Shown in pieces: positions 50,867 to 64,000 of a stretch of 64,000 bases of DNA. Origin of the DNA: Deinococcus sp. JMULE3 (lineage in GTDB: Bacteria > Deinococcota > Deinococci > Deinococcales > Deinococcaceae); contig NZ_SGWE01000004.1 in NCBI RefSeq assembly GCF_013337115.1, forward strand, positions 2,983,501 to 3,047,500. The letters are read 5' to 3'. The stretch's first letter is position 1. Every line of letters starts with the position of its first letter. Both the position numbers and the translations under genes were made by a program. The notes under the pieces were generated by a model. The model saw nothing but the letters and a program-made list of their open reading frames with translations. It was not told where the DNA came from and did not search any database.

Positions 50867-53800
50867 TCAGCGACCGAAGTACTCCGGCAGGTCCGCCTCG
50901 GTGATCAGCACCTCGCGCGGCTTGCTGCCCTGATGCTTGCTGACGATCCCCATGGCTTCCAGCATGTCCATCAGCTTCCCGGCCCGCGCGTGGCCCACCG
51001 ACAGGCGGCGTTGCAGGCGCGACACGCTGCCCTGACCCTCCTCGATGGCGATCTGCGCCGCCTGCCGCAGCAGCGGATCTGAAAAGTCCATGTTCGACTT
51101 GTCGCCGCTGGGCCCGCTGGCCTCCACGCCCCCCTCGAAGTCCGTGCCGTAGGCCTCCACGAACGCGTCCTCGAACACCTGACGGCGCAGCTCGTCGGCG
51201 ATCCGCGCGGACTCCACCTCGCTGATGTACGGCCCCTGCAGGCGGATCGGTTTCACGAGGCCCGGCTGGTAGAACAGCATGTCACCCATGCCGGTCAGGC
51301 GCTCGGCGCCCAGCGCGTCGAGGATCGTGCGGCTGTCGTGACTGCTGCTCACCGCGAACGCAATTCGCGCGGGCACGTTCACCTTGATCAGGCTGGTCAG
51401 GATGTCCACGCTGGGCCGCTGCGTCGCCAGCACCAGGTGCATCCCGGTCGCGCGGGCCATCTGCGCCAGCCGCATGATCGCCGACTCGACCTCTTTGGGG
51501 CTGGTGATCATCAGGTCCGCCAGCTCGTCGATGATGATCACCAGATGCGGGAGTTCCGTCTCGCCGACCTGACGCATCTTCGCGTTGAACTGCTCGAGGT
51601 TCTTCGCGCCCACCTGCGACATCATCTTGTAGCGCCGCTCCATGTGCGCCACCGCGCCCAGCAGCACGCCCGCCGCGTCCACCGGGTTCGTCACGACCGC
51701 CCGCACCAGATGCGGAATGCCGTCGTACGGCGTGAGTTCCACCATCTTCGGGTCGATCATCAGGAAGCGCAGTTCGGTCGGCAGGTACTTGAACAGCAGG
51801 CTGGTGATCAACGTGTTCACGCACACGGATTTCCCACTGCCCGTGCTGCCCGCCACCAGCAGGTGCGGCATCTTCGCGAGGTCCCCGACCATCATCTCGC
51901 CGTCGATACTCTTGCCGAGGATGATCGGCAGTTTCGCCCGCGACCCCTTGAAGCTCGGCGCGGCCGCCGCCTGATGGAACGTGATCGGTTCACGCTCCGC
52001 GTTCGGGACCTCCAGGCCGATCACGCTCTTGCCCGGCACCGGCGCCTCGATCCGCACGCCGCCCACCGCCAGCGCCCGCGCCAGATCGTTCGCGAGCCCC
52101 GCGATGCGGCTGATCTTCTCACCCGGCGCCGGTTCGATCTCGTAACGGGTCACGGTCGGGCCGCGCGCGTAGTCCACCACGCGTGCCTGCAGGTTGAAGT
52201 GCCGCAGCGTCTCGTCGATCAGGCCCGCCCGCTGCCGCGCCGAGATGTCCAGCGCCTCGGTGTTCAGCGCCGCGCCGGGAATCGGGTCCAGCAGCGCCTC
52301 GTCCGGACGGGCCAGCGGAATCGCCCCCTGCACCGGGCGGGCGTTCGCCTCGCCCGTGAACAGCGGCAGCGGCGCCGAGGGGGGCTGGGTCTGCGGCGGG
52401 GTCGGGGCGCGCCGTTCGGGCTGCGGACTCTCCCAGGGGGCCGCCTGCACCGCCGGAGTGATTTGGGATGCAGGAGCCACCTGGGCCGCTGGGGCAGCCG
52501 GTCCCGTGGAGGCCGGGCCGAACGGCAGGTCGTCGTCATCCCAGCCGCTGAAGGGGTCCACGCCCGCCGGGGCGTCCTCCAGGCCCGGCAGGACCGGGTC
52601 GGGCCGGACCTCCGGGGTGTACGCGGGCGCGGGGCGCTGCGCGGTGGGCGGCAGGGTCGGCGGCACGGGGGGGAACGGCGCAGCAGGCATCGGGGCAGAG
52701 GGTGCCGGGGTCGTGGGTCCAGATGGTGCGGGCAGCGGCGTCGCGTCCCAGTCCAGCGCCTCCACGGCAGCCGGGGTAGTCGCCGGGGCAGGGGAGAGGT
52801 TGAACGGAGCGGGCGTGGGCGTCGGTGCGGGCATGACCGCCGGGGCAGCCGCGCCCATGGTCGCCGCGCCCACGACAGCCGTCGCGACCGTCGCATGGAG
52901 TGCCGGTGCCTCGGTGACTGCTGCCGCCGTCCGTCCCGGAGGGGACCACAGCGGCGCCGGGGCGGGTGCGGGCACCGCTGCAGCCGCACTCAGCGGCGCG
53001 CCGAAATCGAAGTCCAGAGTGGGCAGCGCGGGCGCCATGTCCGGGATGGGCTGCGCGGCCAGCGCCTCGGCGCGGCGGCGGGCGTCCTCCTGCGCGCGGG
53101 CCAGCTGCGCGCGCCACCCCGACGGGTCCGCCATCACCGCGTCGGGGTCGGCACCCAGCGCCTCCGCGAGCGATTCGGCCAGTTCGGTCGGCGCGCGGTC
53201 GAACGCGGCGGCCAGTTCGGGCCAGCCGACGTACGCCGCCGCGCGGGCCCGCCACGCCGTGAACTCCTCGGCGAGTTCCGCCCACTCGCGGGCGCGGGCC
53301 GCGTGTGCGGGCACCTCGCGCGCCAGCATGCCCGCGTCCGGTTTCCCCAGCGCCTTCTCAGCAGCCTTGCGGTCGCGTTCCAGCCGCCCGGCCCGCTGCG
53401 CGAGACGCTGCACCTCCAGCACCAGCGTCCGCCGCAGCCGCTCCAGCGCGGCGCTCGCCATGGTGCTCGGCAGCTCGGCGCTCAGGTCGTGCCGCCCGGC
53501 GCGGACCTCGTTCGCGACCGCCTCCACCTGCGCGCCGGCCTCGGGCGCCTCGGCGCTCACGTCGGCCCGCAGGTCCCGCGCGGCGTTCCCCACGAAGGTG
53601 CGCGCCACCTCGCGCCACGCCACCAACTCCCTGTCCAGATTCTTCAGACCCGCCTCGTCCAGGCCGCGCACGTCCCGGCCCGCCGCGCGCAACTCGTCGT
53701 GCAGGCCGGACAGTTCCGGCGCCTGCGGGTACAGGCGGCGCAACCCCTCGACTTCCCGCTGCAGGTTCGCCAGCCCCTGGCGGGCGCCCACGCGGGCACG

Positions 53801-54361
53801 CGCGGCCTCACGGCCCTCCTGGCGGGATTCCAGCACGCCCTGCACCTGCGCCGCCCCGCCGCCCAGCAGCACACTGATGGAGCGGAAGAAGCCCTTGAGC
53901 AGCGACAGCGGGGACAGGCGCAGCATCACCTCGACCCCCAGCGTCAGCGTCAGCAGCGGCAACAGCGCCGCCGCGTAACTCAGGGCGCGCACCAGCGGCG
54001 TCATCGCCAGCCCCGCCAGCTGCCCCGCCTGCCCCGGCTGCGCCACCTCGTGCAGCGCCAGCAGCGACAGCACCACCAGCACGCCACCCAGCACCCGCCG
54101 CGTCAGGTTCCCCACGTCCCGGTTCAGGAACACCAGCGTCCCGTACGCCACCGGCACCACCGGCAGCAGCGCCGACGCCCAGCCCAGCCAGCCCACCAGC
54201 AACGCCCGCGCCTGCCCCATGAACGACTCCGAACCCGGCTGCGCCGGTTCCATGAACACCGTCACGCCCAGGAAGATCCCGAGCGCGAACAGCACCAGGC
54301 CCAGGGCCTCTCCGTCGAACCGGCTGACCGGAGCTGCACCCCTCGAACGCGCCTTCGCCAT
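50867..54361 (-). CDS. ftsK: DNA translocase FtsK
   Basis: 1164 residues from ATG 54361. Four membrane segments in the first ~170 residues, a coiled-coil and Ala/Pro-rich linker (~170-690), then the hexameric motor with Walker A GSTGSGKS (~840), Walker [14 protein letters not shown] (~942) and the C-terminal gamma winged helix (~1090-1160) that reads KOPS-like sites. It moves chromosome ends at the septum and activates XerCD. The -10 box TACACT is 7 nt upstream. Confidence 0.95.
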   Translation of the reverse strand: MAKARSRGAAPVSRFDGEALGLVLFALGIFLGVTVFMEPAQPGSESFMGQARALLVGWLGWASALLPVVPVAYGTLVFLNRDVGNLTRRVLGGVLVVLSLLALHEVAQPGQAGQLAGLAMTPLVRALSYAAALLPLLTLTLGVEVMLRLSPLSLLKGFFRSISVLLGGGAAQVQGVLESRQEGREAARARVGARQGLANLQREVEGLRRLYPQAPELSGLHDELRAAGRDVRGLDEAGLKNLDRELVAWREVARTFVGNAARDLRADVSAEAPEAGAQVEAVANEVRAGRHDLSAELPSTMASAALERLRRTLVLEVQRLAQRAGRLERDRKAAEKALGKPDAGMLAREVPAHAARAREWAELAEEFTAWRARAAAYVGWPELAAAFDRAPTELAESLAEALGADPDAVMADPSGWRAQLARAQEDARRRAEALAAQPIPDMAPALPTLDFDFGAPLSAAAAVPAPAPAPLWSPPGRTAAAVTEAPALHATVATAVVGAATMGAAAPAVMPAPTPTPAPFNLSPAPATTPAAVEALDWDATPLPAPSGPTTPAPSAPMPAAPFPPVPPTLPPTAQRPAPAYTPEVRPDPVLPGLEDAPAGVDPFSGWDDDDLPFGPASTGPAAPAAQVAPASQITPAVQAAPWESPQPERRAPTPPQTQPPSAPLPLFTGEANARPVQGAIPLARPDEALLDPIPGAALNTEALDISARQRAGLIDETLRHFNLQARVVDYARGPTVTRYEIEPAPGEKISRIAGLANDLARALAVGGVRIEAPVPGKSVIGLEVPNAEREPITFHQAAAAPSFKGSRAKLPIILGKSIDGEMMVGDLAKMPHLLVAGSTGSGKSVCVNTLITSLLFKYLPTELRFLMIDPKMVELTPYDGIPHLVRAVVTNPVDAAGVLLGAVAHMERRYKMMSQVGAKNLEQFNAKMRQVGETELPHLVIIIDELADLMITSPKEVESAIMRLAQMARATGMHLVLATQRPSVDILTSLIKVNVPARIAFAVSSSHDSRTILDALGAERLTGMGDMLFYQPGLVKPIRLQGPYISEVESARIADELRRQVFEDAFVEAYGTDFEGGVEASGPSGDKSNMDFSDPLLRQAAQIAIEEGQGSVSRLQRRLSVGHARAGKLMDMLEAMGIVSKHQGSKPREVLITEADLPEYFGR

Positions 54362-54368
54362 GCGGCGC

Positions 54369-54374
54369 AGTGTA
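54369..54374 (-). promoter_or_regulatory. Leaderless -10 box of ftsK
   Basis: TACACT on the minus strand, 7 nt before ATG 54361. Confidence 0.55.
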
Positions 54375-54456
54375 CTCCAAAATCAGGCGCAATTCCGCAC
54401 CAGCACGGCATTTCACCCCTTACGCCCCCGGCGTGGGTCATGCCAGAATGCCCGGC

Positions 54457-54867
54457 GTGCCCCTGCACCTTCCCGCCGCGCTGCACGCGGCCCTCTGGCA
54501 GCACGCCCGCACCCACCCCCACCACGAGGTCGTGGGCGCACTGGGCGGCGTCCAGCACGGCGAAACGTGGTGCGTACACACCCTGTATCCCCTGCCGAAC
54601 ATCGCGCCGGACCCCACCCGCGAGTACCTCGCCGACCCCACGTACCTGCTGCGCGCCCTGAAAGCCATGCGCGCCGAGAACCTGGACCTCGTGGGCCTGT
54701 ACCACAGCCACCCGCGCGGCCCGGACCGGCCCAGCCGCACCGACACCCGGCTGGCTGCCTACGACGTCCCGTACCTGATCGCCGACCTGCGGGGCGGCAC
54801 GCTGCGCGCCTACCTGCTGCCCGAAGCGCAGGAGGTCACGCTGCACGTCACGGAAAGACCGGAATGA
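54457..54867 (+). CDS. JAMM/MPN-domain metalloprotease-like protein
   Basis: 136 residues from GTG 54457 (6 nt after CAGAAT); ATG 54448 adds three residues and cannot be excluded. JAMM motif complete: E24 in HHEVVGAL, H83-S-H85, S93 and D96 in HSHPRGPDRPSRTD. Bacterial members cut small ubiquitin-like or sulfur-carrier proteins such as ThiS/MoaD fusions. The next gene overlaps by 4 nt. Confidence 0.8.
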   Translation: MPLHLPAALHAALWQHARTHPHHEVVGALGGVQHGETWCVHTLYPLPNIAPDPTREYLADPTYLLRALKAMRAENLDLVGLYHSHPRGPDRPSRTDTRLAAYDVPYLIADLRGGTLRAYLLPEAQEVTLHVTERPE

Positions 54868-55337
54868 GCGAGATTCACGCCCTGCACGGCTTCATCGGCT
54901 CGGGCAAGACCACGCTGGCCCGCACGCTGGAAACGCAGCTGGGCGCGCTGCGCTTCACGCCCGACGAGTGGATGACCACCCTGCACGGCGCCGACCCGTC
55001 CGTCGCCGAGTACCCGGCCATGCTGGCGCGCGTGCGGACCCTCATGCACGCGCAGTGGACGCGGGCGGTCACGCTGGGCGTCCCGGTCATCCTCGACGAG
55101 GGCCTGTGGACCCGCGCCAGCCGCGACGAGCTGCGCGCGCAGGCCGTCGCCCTGGGCGTGCCGCTGACCCTGCACGTCCTGCCCTTCGACCCGGCCAGCG
55201 CGTGGGAGCGGGTCGCCACACGCAACGACCAGCCCGGCGCGCACTACGTCGCCCCAGCCACCTTCGAGCTGTTCCTCCCGCGTTTCCAACCTCTGACGCC
55301 CGACGAGGAGCTCCTCCAGCGCGTCGTCCGGCCCTGA
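54864..55337 (+). CDS. Small P-loop kinase-like ATPase
   Basis: 157 residues, ATG 54864 inside the end of the JAMM gene. Walker A GFIGSGKTT (9-17), then RFTPDEWMTTLHG and VILDEGLWTRASRDELR, the pattern of zeta-toxin/AAA_33-type kinases that phosphorylate small molecules. No antitoxin gene is beside it. Its stop meets that of the nucleoside hydrolase. Confidence 0.75.
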   Translation: MSEIHALHGFIGSGKTTLARTLETQLGALRFTPDEWMTTLHGADPSVAEYPAMLARVRTLMHAQWTRAVTLGVPVILDEGLWTRASRDELRAQAVALGVPLTLHVLPFDPASAWERVATRNDQPGAHYVAPATFELFLPRFQPLTPDEELLQRVVRP

Positions 55338-56288
<951 letters not shown>

Positions 56289-56295
56289 GCGCGGC

Positions 56296-56301
56296 AGCAT
56301 A
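56296..56301 (-). promoter_or_regulatory. Leaderless -10 box of the nucleoside hydrolase
   Basis: TATGCT on the minus strand, 7 nt before GTG 56288. Confidence 0.55.
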
Positions 56302-56314
56302 CCGCCCACAGAAA

Positions 56315-56343
56315 GGGGCGGCCCCCACCCGGGAAGCCGCCCC
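56315..56343. terminator. Terminator after the 56358 gene
   Basis: GGGGCGGC (56315-56322) pairs with GCCGCCCC (56336-56343), between the stop of 56358-56663 and the nucleoside hydrolase start. Confidence 0.55.
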
Positions 56344-56357
56344 CCTGAACGTGGTTC

Positions 56358-56663
56358 TTAAGCCTGGGCGGTGCCGGGTTGCTGGGCGCCGGGCTGCGGC
56401 ACTTCCTCACCGCGGATGGTGGCGATGGTCGCCTCCACGAGTTCCGCGAAGCCGCCCTTGTGCATCGCGGTGAGCAGTTCGATGGTCTTCGCGGCGTTCC
56501 CCTCGAACGCGAAGCCGGTGTTGTCCAGCTGGCAGCCGTTCATGGCGGTGCCGTCCGTGCCCTTGTACACGAGGAGGCACTCGACGAACGTGCAGTTCTG
56601 GAACTGGGTGCCGTCCAGTTCGATGCGTTTCTTGGTGAAGGTCTGGTTCTCGATGGTCTGCAT
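56358..56663 (-). CDS. Small protein of unknown function, pentapeptide-like turns
   Basis: 101 residues from ATG 56663. The first half has FQNCTFVECLL, similar to pentapeptide-type strands; the second half is helical with a Gln/Pro/Ala tail. No clear family. A TACACT box lies 12 nt upstream, longer than the usual leaderless spacing. Confidence 0.6.
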   Translation of the reverse strand: MQTIENQTFTKKRIELDGTQFQNCTFVECLLVYKGTDGTAMNGCQLDNTGFAFEGNAAKTIELLTAMHKGGFAELVEATIATIRGEEVPQPGAQQPGTAQA

Positions 56664-56743
56664 GAGTGGACGTCCAGTGTACGCGAGGCGATGAAAGAGA
56701 GGAGGCCGCCCGGTCGCCCGGCGGCCCCCTGCCCCGTGCGGAA

Positions 56744-60451
<3,708 letters not shown>

Positions 60452-60462
60452 TGGTATGGAAA

Positions 60463-60477
60463 TTGTAGCGCTTCCAA
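60463..60477. promoter_or_regulatory. Possible LacI-family operator, proximal
   Basis: TTGTAGCGCTTCCAA with a central AGCGCT palindrome, 12 bp upstream of the pullulanase start; similar to the distal site at 60589. Confidence 0.35.
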
Positions 60478-60588
60478 AACTGAAAGGGGGAGGGGCGACG
60501 GTCCGAAATTCCACGCGGCCATCCTGAAAACGTCGATCAGGGCGAACTTTCCGCCGCCTGCAGCCACCTCGACCCCGCGAGGCGTGAA

Positions 60589-60601
60589 TGGAAGCGTTCC
60601 A
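60589..60601. promoter_or_regulatory. Possible LacI-family operator, distal
   Basis: TGGAA-GCG-TTCCA, a perfect 5-bp inverted repeat of the kind bound by sugar-responsive LacI-type regulators. The rest of 60452-60668 shows no gene. Confidence 0.4.
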
Positions 60602-60655
60602 CAGCGCATCAAGTCCCCTTGACCCACCCCACACGCGCCCCACCCCGCCGCCCCC

Positions 60656-60661
60656 TACGCT
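60656..60661 (+). promoter_or_regulatory. Leaderless -10 box of the 60669 gene
   Basis: TACGCT, 7 nt before ATG 60669. Confidence 0.55.
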
Positions 60662-60668
60662 GAGCCGC

Positions 60669-60875
60669 ATGACCGGAACCGGACACCGAAGCGACGAGAC
60701 CCTCGACCAGCCCCAGGAGAACCACAGCGACGCCGAGAGCCTGCGCCACATCCCCGCCGACTACGACGACCGTGGCGTCGTGCAGGACAGCCCCGGCAAC
60801 CCCGACATCGGCGTCGAACACGGCGAACCCAACCGCCAGATGGACCCCGACAACGACAACACCAACGACGGGTAA
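60669..60875 (+). CDS. Small acidic hydrophilic protein (68 residues)
   Basis: ATG 60669, leaderless. Almost no hydrophobic core: Asp, Asn, Glu, Gln, Gly and Pro dominate, ending DPDNDNTNDG. This composition is that of intrinsically disordered, hydrophilin-like proteins often tied to desiccation or stress. A terminator follows. Function inferred only from composition. Confidence 0.6.
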   Translation: MTGTGHRSDETLDQPQENHSDAESLRHIPADYDDRGVVQDSPGNPDIGVEHGEPNRQMDPDNDNTNDG

Positions 60876-60890
60876 CCTCACATGAAGAGA

Positions 60891-60919
60891 GCGGCGCGCC
60901 GGGTTAACTGGCGCGCCGC
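60891..60919. terminator. Bidirectional terminator
   Basis: GCGGCGCGCC (60891-60900) perfectly inverted at 60910-60919, between converging genes; A/T pairs extend the stem. Confidence 0.7.
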
Positions 60920-60936
60920 TTCCACAGTTCAGCTGA

Positions 60937-61380
60937 TCAGAATCGCAGTTCCAGTCCCAGTCCCGCTCCGAAGTTCCCGGCGCTCGTGCCGCGCACGAAA
61001 GCCCGCCAGCCCGCCGGGCCGAACACCGGTCCGCGCAGCCCCGCCTCGCCGTACAGCGCGTACACGTTGTCCCCGCCGAACGAGGGCAGCAGCGCCTGCC
61101 CGCCCAGCGTGGCGAAGGCGTCCACCTTCGACAGGGGAATGTTCAGGTCACGCAGCGTCAGGCCCAGCGCCACGCGGTTGAAGGTGGTGTCCGTGACGCG
61201 CCAGGGCCGCTCGGCGCTGCCCTCCACGCCCACCGTCCCGACGAACGGAATGGGCAGCAGGGCCGCGCCCGCGTGCACGCCGAAGCCCGTGGTGGTGGCG
61301 TCCGCCCCGGCCCACGCCACGGCGGCGGAGGCAGGCGCAGAGAGGGTCAGGGCGGCCAGCAGCGGAAGGAAACGCTTCAT
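60937..61380 (-). CDS. Secreted small beta-barrel-like protein
   Basis: 147 residues from ATG 61380. Signal peptide 1-19 (LSAPASA). The mature part is a series of short Gly-rich strands ending in GAGLGLELRF with a terminal Phe, the signature of outer-membrane proteins. No specific family. Confidence 0.65.
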   Translation of the reverse strand: MKRFLPLLAALTLSAPASAAVAWAGADATTTGFGVHAGAALLPIPFVGTVGVEGSAERPWRVTDTTFNRVALGLTLRDLNIPLSKVDAFATLGGQALLPSFGGDNVYALYGEAGLRGPVFGPAGWRAFVRGTSAGNFGAGLGLELRF

Positions 61381-61386
61381 GCCCGC

Positions 61387-61392
61387 AGGCTA
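61387..61392 (-). promoter_or_regulatory. Leaderless -10 box of the 60937-61380 gene
   Basis: TAGCCT on the minus strand, 6 nt before ATG 61380. Confidence 0.55.
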
Positions 61393-61489
61393 GCAGGCCT
61401 CGCGTGAGAACGTGACCGGACTTCCGATCTGACCGGGCCGCGACTCCGATCACGGCCCTGAGCATGTTCAGGCGAGCAGAGGGGGTCGG

Positions 61490-62350
61490 TCACCCGTCCA
61501 GGCGGACCTCGGCCACCTTGGCGAGCATGCGGAACGTCTGGAACAGGTGGTACGCGTCCGGGCTGTGCCACCCGACCGTGACGGCGTCCACGCGGGTCAC
61601 GCCGGGAACGCGCTCGCACGCGTCCGCGCGGGCCTGGTGGTTGAAACTGACCTGCGCGTGCGCAGGCCAGCGGGTCACGTACGGCGCCGCGTCGCCCGCC
61701 GCCTCCACTGCCCGGCGCGCCCCGTCCCGGATGCGGCGCTGCGCCTCGCGCGGGTGCAGGTGCGCCGCCGCGAAGGCACTCAGGCCCTCCTTCACGGGCA
61801 CCGTGACCACCCCAGCTCCCAGTTCCGCCGTGATCTCGCCCATGGCCACGTCGTCCCCGGACGCGAACAGCACCGGCACACCGTAATGCCCGGCCAGCAG
61901 GGCGTTCAGGCCGTACTCGCCGGTGCTCACGCCGTTCACGACCACGTCCCGGATGAAGCCGTTCCAGGTGTGCGCCAGCGGGCCGCGCACACTTCCGGCG
62001 CGCGCGTGGTAGCCCACGAACAGCAGGCCCACCACACCGGCCTCCTGCACGCCCTGCACCATGCTCAGCGGCTTGTCGTTCCCGCTCGTGAACCGCACCC
62101 CGTCGGGCAGCAGTTCCGGGATCAGGTTGCGCATGGTGTCGTGACTGTCGTTCACGAGCACGTCCGTCGCCCCGGCGTCCAGCGCGCCCTGCGCGGCGGC
62201 GGCCGCCTCCAGCGTCATGCGTTCACGGGCGCGTTCGTACTCCGCGCCGCTGACCAGTCCGCCGAATTCCGGGGGGCTGACCTGCACCCAGCTCGACACC
62301 CCGCACACGCCTTCCATGTCCACGCTGATCACCACTCGCCGTTCGGTCAT
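61490..62350 (-). CDS. M55-family peptidase (DppA-like D-aminopeptidase)
   Basis: 286 residues from ATG 62350. ISVDMEGVCGVSSW (metal-binding Asp and Glu), VNDSHDTMRNL, LFVGYHARAG and AHTWNGFIRDVVVNG match M55 D-aminopeptidases of DppA type, which form decamers and cut D-amino acid peptides. The usual metal ligands are present. It may recycle peptidoglycan peptides. Confidence 0.9.
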   Translation of the reverse strand: MTERRVVISVDMEGVCGVSSWVQVSPPEFGGLVSGAEYERARERMTLEAAAAAQGALDAGATDVLVNDSHDTMRNLIPELLPDGVRFTSGNDKPLSMVQGVQEAGVVGLLFVGYHARAGSVRGPLAHTWNGFIRDVVVNGVSTGEYGLNALLAGHYGVPVLFASGDDVAMGEITAELGAGVVTVPVKEGLSAFAAAHLHPREAQRRIRDGARRAVEAAGDAAPYVTRWPAHAQVSFNHQARADACERVPGVTRVDAVTVGWHSPDAYHLFQTFRMLAKVAEVRLDG

Positions 62351-62357
62351 GCCCGGA

Positions 62358-62363
62358 AGCGTA
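62358..62363 (-). promoter_or_regulatory. Leaderless -10 box of the M55 peptidase
   Basis: TACGCT on the minus strand, 7 nt before ATG 62350. Confidence 0.55.
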
Positions 62364-62427
62364 CCAGCGGGCAGGGGAGGGGGCGCGCAGCGTGACCTGC
62401 GGCGGTCCCGTCGCGGCGCGGGCGTGT

Positions 62428-62433
62428 TAGCCT
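62428..62433 (+). promoter_or_regulatory. Leaderless -10 box of map
   Basis: TAGCCT, 8 nt before ATG 62442. Confidence 0.5.
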
Positions 62434-62441
62434 CATGCGTT

Positions 62442-63203
62442 ATGAGCCGCGTGCCCCTGAAATCCGCCCGTGAAATCGACATCATGCGCCGCGCGGGCGC
62501 GCTCGTCGCCGACACCTTCCGAATTCTTGCGCCGTTCGTGAAACCCGGCGTGACCCTCAAGGAACTCGACCGCCTGGCCGAGGAACACATCCGCAAGGCC
62601 GGCGCGATTCCCGCGTACGTCGGGTACGGCCCGAAGAACAACCCCTTCCCCGGCACGATCTGCGCCAGCGTGAACGAGGTCATCTGCCACGGCATCCCCG
62701 ACGCCCGCGAACTCAAGGACGGCGACATCATCGGCGTGGACATCGGCGTGCTGCTCGACGGCTACTACGGGGACGCCTGCACCACGTACACGGTCGGTCA
62801 GGTCAGCGCGGAGGTGCAGGGACTCGTGGACACCACCCGCGAGTCCCTGAAGGACGCGCTGGACCTCGTGAAGCCCGGCGCGCGCCTGGGGGACATCGGG
62901 CACGCCATCCAGAGCCTCGCCGAGGGCCGTGGGTACGGCGTGGTGCGCGAGTACACCGGGCACGGCATCGGCAAACGCCTGCACGAGGAACCCACCGTCC
63001 TGCACTACGGCGCGCGCTACACCGGCCTGAAACTCCAGCCGGGCATGGTGTTCACCATCGAACCCATGATCAACCTGGGCCGTCCCGAGACGCGCCTCCT
63101 CGCCGACGGCTGGACGGTCGTCACGGCCGACGGCAGCCCCAGCGCACAGTTCGAGCACACCGTCGTCGTCACCGCGAAGGGCCACGAGATCCTGACGGTG
63201 TGA
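62442..63203 (+). CDS. map: Methionine aminopeptidase, type I
   Basis: 253 residues from ATG 62442. Pita-bread fold with ICHGIPD (His), VDIGVLLDGYYGDACTTY (two metal-binding Asp), YTGHGIGKRLHEEP (His), FTIEPMI (Glu) and FEHTVVVT (Glu). It removes initiator Met from new proteins. Length is standard. It overlaps the next gene by 4 nt. Confidence 0.96.
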   Translation: MSRVPLKSAREIDIMRRAGALVADTFRILAPFVKPGVTLKELDRLAEEHIRKAGAIPAYVGYGPKNNPFPGTICASVNEVICHGIPDARELKDGDIIGVDIGVLLDGYYGDACTTYTVGQVSAEVQGLVDTTRESLKDALDLVKPGARLGDIGHAIQSLAEGRGYGVVREYTGHGIGKRLHEEPTVLHYGARYTGLKLQPGMVFTIEPMINLGRPETRLLADGWTVVTADGSPSAQFEHTVVVTAKGHEILTV

Positions 63204-63862
63204 ACAGGCCCGCCGCGCCGACACCCCCGAAATTCCCGCGTGGCGGCGTCCGCGCGCCCAGCCCGGACCAGATAGAGGACGAGGCGACCCTGCGCGGCGC
63301 GCTGTTCGAGGGGGGCGACTGGCCCGCTCTGGCCGCGTTGCACAGCGTGACCTTCGCCGGGTGCGTGTTCCGCCGCGTGAACCTCACCGGCAGCACCTGG
63401 GAGCGGGTGCGGCTGCTGGACGTCCACTTCGAGGACTGCGACCTCAGCGGCGCGCGCTGGACGGACGTGAGCCTGGAACGGGCCGAGGTCACGGGCTCGC
63501 GCCTGCTGGGCCTCCAGGCGGCTGGCGTGCGCCTGCGGCACGTGCGCCTGACCCGCGTCCACGCGCCCCTGAGCGTCTGGCAGCGCGCCGACGCCCTGCA
63601 CCTGCACCTCAGCGGTTGCGACCTCAGCGAGGCCAGCTTCATGGAGGCGAAACTGCCCGGAGCCGTGGTGCGGGACTGCCGCCTGCACCGCACCGACCTG
63701 CGCGGCGCGCAGCTGGACGGCGCGGACCTGCGCGGCAGCGCCCTGGGGGGCCTGCGCGCCGGGGCGGCCGACCTGCAGGGCGTCATGGTGGAGGCCGCGC
63801 AGGTGCTCGACCTCGCGCACCTGCTCGGCGTGACCGTCGCGGAACGGCCCGGCGACGCGTAG
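63200..63862 (+). CDS. Pentapeptide-repeat protein
   Basis: 220 residues from GTG 63200, coupled to map. Two blocks of A(D/N)LxX-type repeats: CVFRRVNLTGSTWERVRLLDV onward (~50-110) and DLRGAQLDGADLRGSALGG (~165-185). Such right-handed helices bind proteins, in some cases gyrase. No partner is evident. Confidence 0.85.
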   Translation: MNRPAAPTPPKFPRGGVRAPSPDQIEDEATLRGALFEGGDWPALAALHSVTFAGCVFRRVNLTGSTWERVRLLDVHFEDCDLSGARWTDVSLERAEVTGSRLLGLQAAGVRLRHVRLTRVHAPLSVWQRADALHLHLSGCDLSEASFMEAKLPGAVVRDCRLHRTDLRGAQLDGADLRGSALGGLRAGAADLQGVMVEAAQVLDLAHLLGVTVAERPGDA

Positions 63863-63883
63863 GCCGCCGGGGCCGCTTATTCC

Positions 63884-64000
63884 TCAGCTTTCCAGCGCCA
63901 GCCAGGTGTTCGGGCCGACCACGCCGTCCGACGTGAGACCTTTACTCGTCTGGAAGGATTTCACGGCGCTCTCGGTGCCGGGACCGAACGCGCCGTCCAC
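63884..64000 (-). CDS. Peptidoglycan-binding protein, C-terminal end only
   Basis: 38 residues before TGA (plus-strand TCA 63884-63886), running off the window. GAFGPGTESAVKSFQ and DGVVGPNTWLAL are the two halves of a PG_binding_1 domain. Such domains usually anchor cell-wall hydrolases; the catalytic part lies outside. Confidence 0.8.
   Translation of the reverse strand: MDGAFGPGTESAVKSFQTSKGLTSDGVVGPNTWLALES

Noticed and set aside
51338..54661. 1107-codon open frame on the plus strand opposite ftsK
   Set aside because: Shadow with Arg/Gln/His-rich sequence and no recognisable protein features.
54864..55337. Zeta-type toxin of a toxin-antitoxin pair
   Set aside because: The P-loop kinase fold fits, but no epsilon-like antitoxin is adjacent and the coupled neighbour is a JAMM protease.

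Overview
The window reads as part of a Deinococcus chromosome. Support: high GC; a RecF plus DciA-type (DUF721 + zinc ribbon) pair; a FAS1-domain protein; a type I pullulanase; and many start codons sitting 6-8 nt after a TANNNT -10 box, the leaderless-gene arrangement known from Deinococcus.

Region 1 (1-16.3 kb) is the tail and lysis end of a siphovirus-like prophage: tail-tube-like protein, a tail-assembly chaperone pair joined by a probable -1 frameshift, a 2140-residue tape measure with an embedded M23 peptidase, hub/fibre proteins, two small membrane (holin-like) proteins, a GH19 endolysin and a last small protein. Two autonomous genes (morons) with their own leaderless promoters interrupt the operon. 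An IS982-like element (16312-17229) ends the phage sequence and has broken a small leaderless gene.

Region 2 (17.4-24 kb) is host core: DEAD-box RNA helicase, a membrane protein, MoaB, DciA, RecF, a hotdog thioesterase, Aat and a 24-residue membrane peptide.

Region 3 (24.06-39.07 kb) is a roughly 15-kb element integrated in the tRNA-Lys(UUU) gene and bounded by 55-bp direct repeats. It carries an excisionase-like protein, a Toprim/P-loop replication protein of DUF927 type, a long chain of 4-nt-overlapping small genes, two divergent operons meeting at a switch region dense in GTTAG half-sites, and a tyrosine integrase broken by one extra G in a G6 run. No capsid, terminase or conjugation genes were recognised. 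The DNA itself is the unusual part: the 9-mer CCGGCGAAG occurs 25 times by hand count (once in the other 49 kb), CTGGAG is absent while CTCGAG is abundant, TGGGGAC iterons cluster near the replication gene and attR, and a 20-bp repeat lies inside both ends.

Region 4 (39-64 kb) is host core: tRNA-Lys, ffh, a MazG-like protein, a thiolase / YciI / 3-hydroxyacyl-CoA dehydrogenase operon behind a palindromic operator, AhpD-like and MBL-fold proteins, a BMP-family binding protein, msrPQ, a triple FAS1 protein, ftsK, a JAMM protein, a P-loop kinase, nucleoside hydrolase, pullulanase, an M55 peptidase, map and a pentapeptide-repeat protein. A peptidoglycan-binding protein runs off the right edge.
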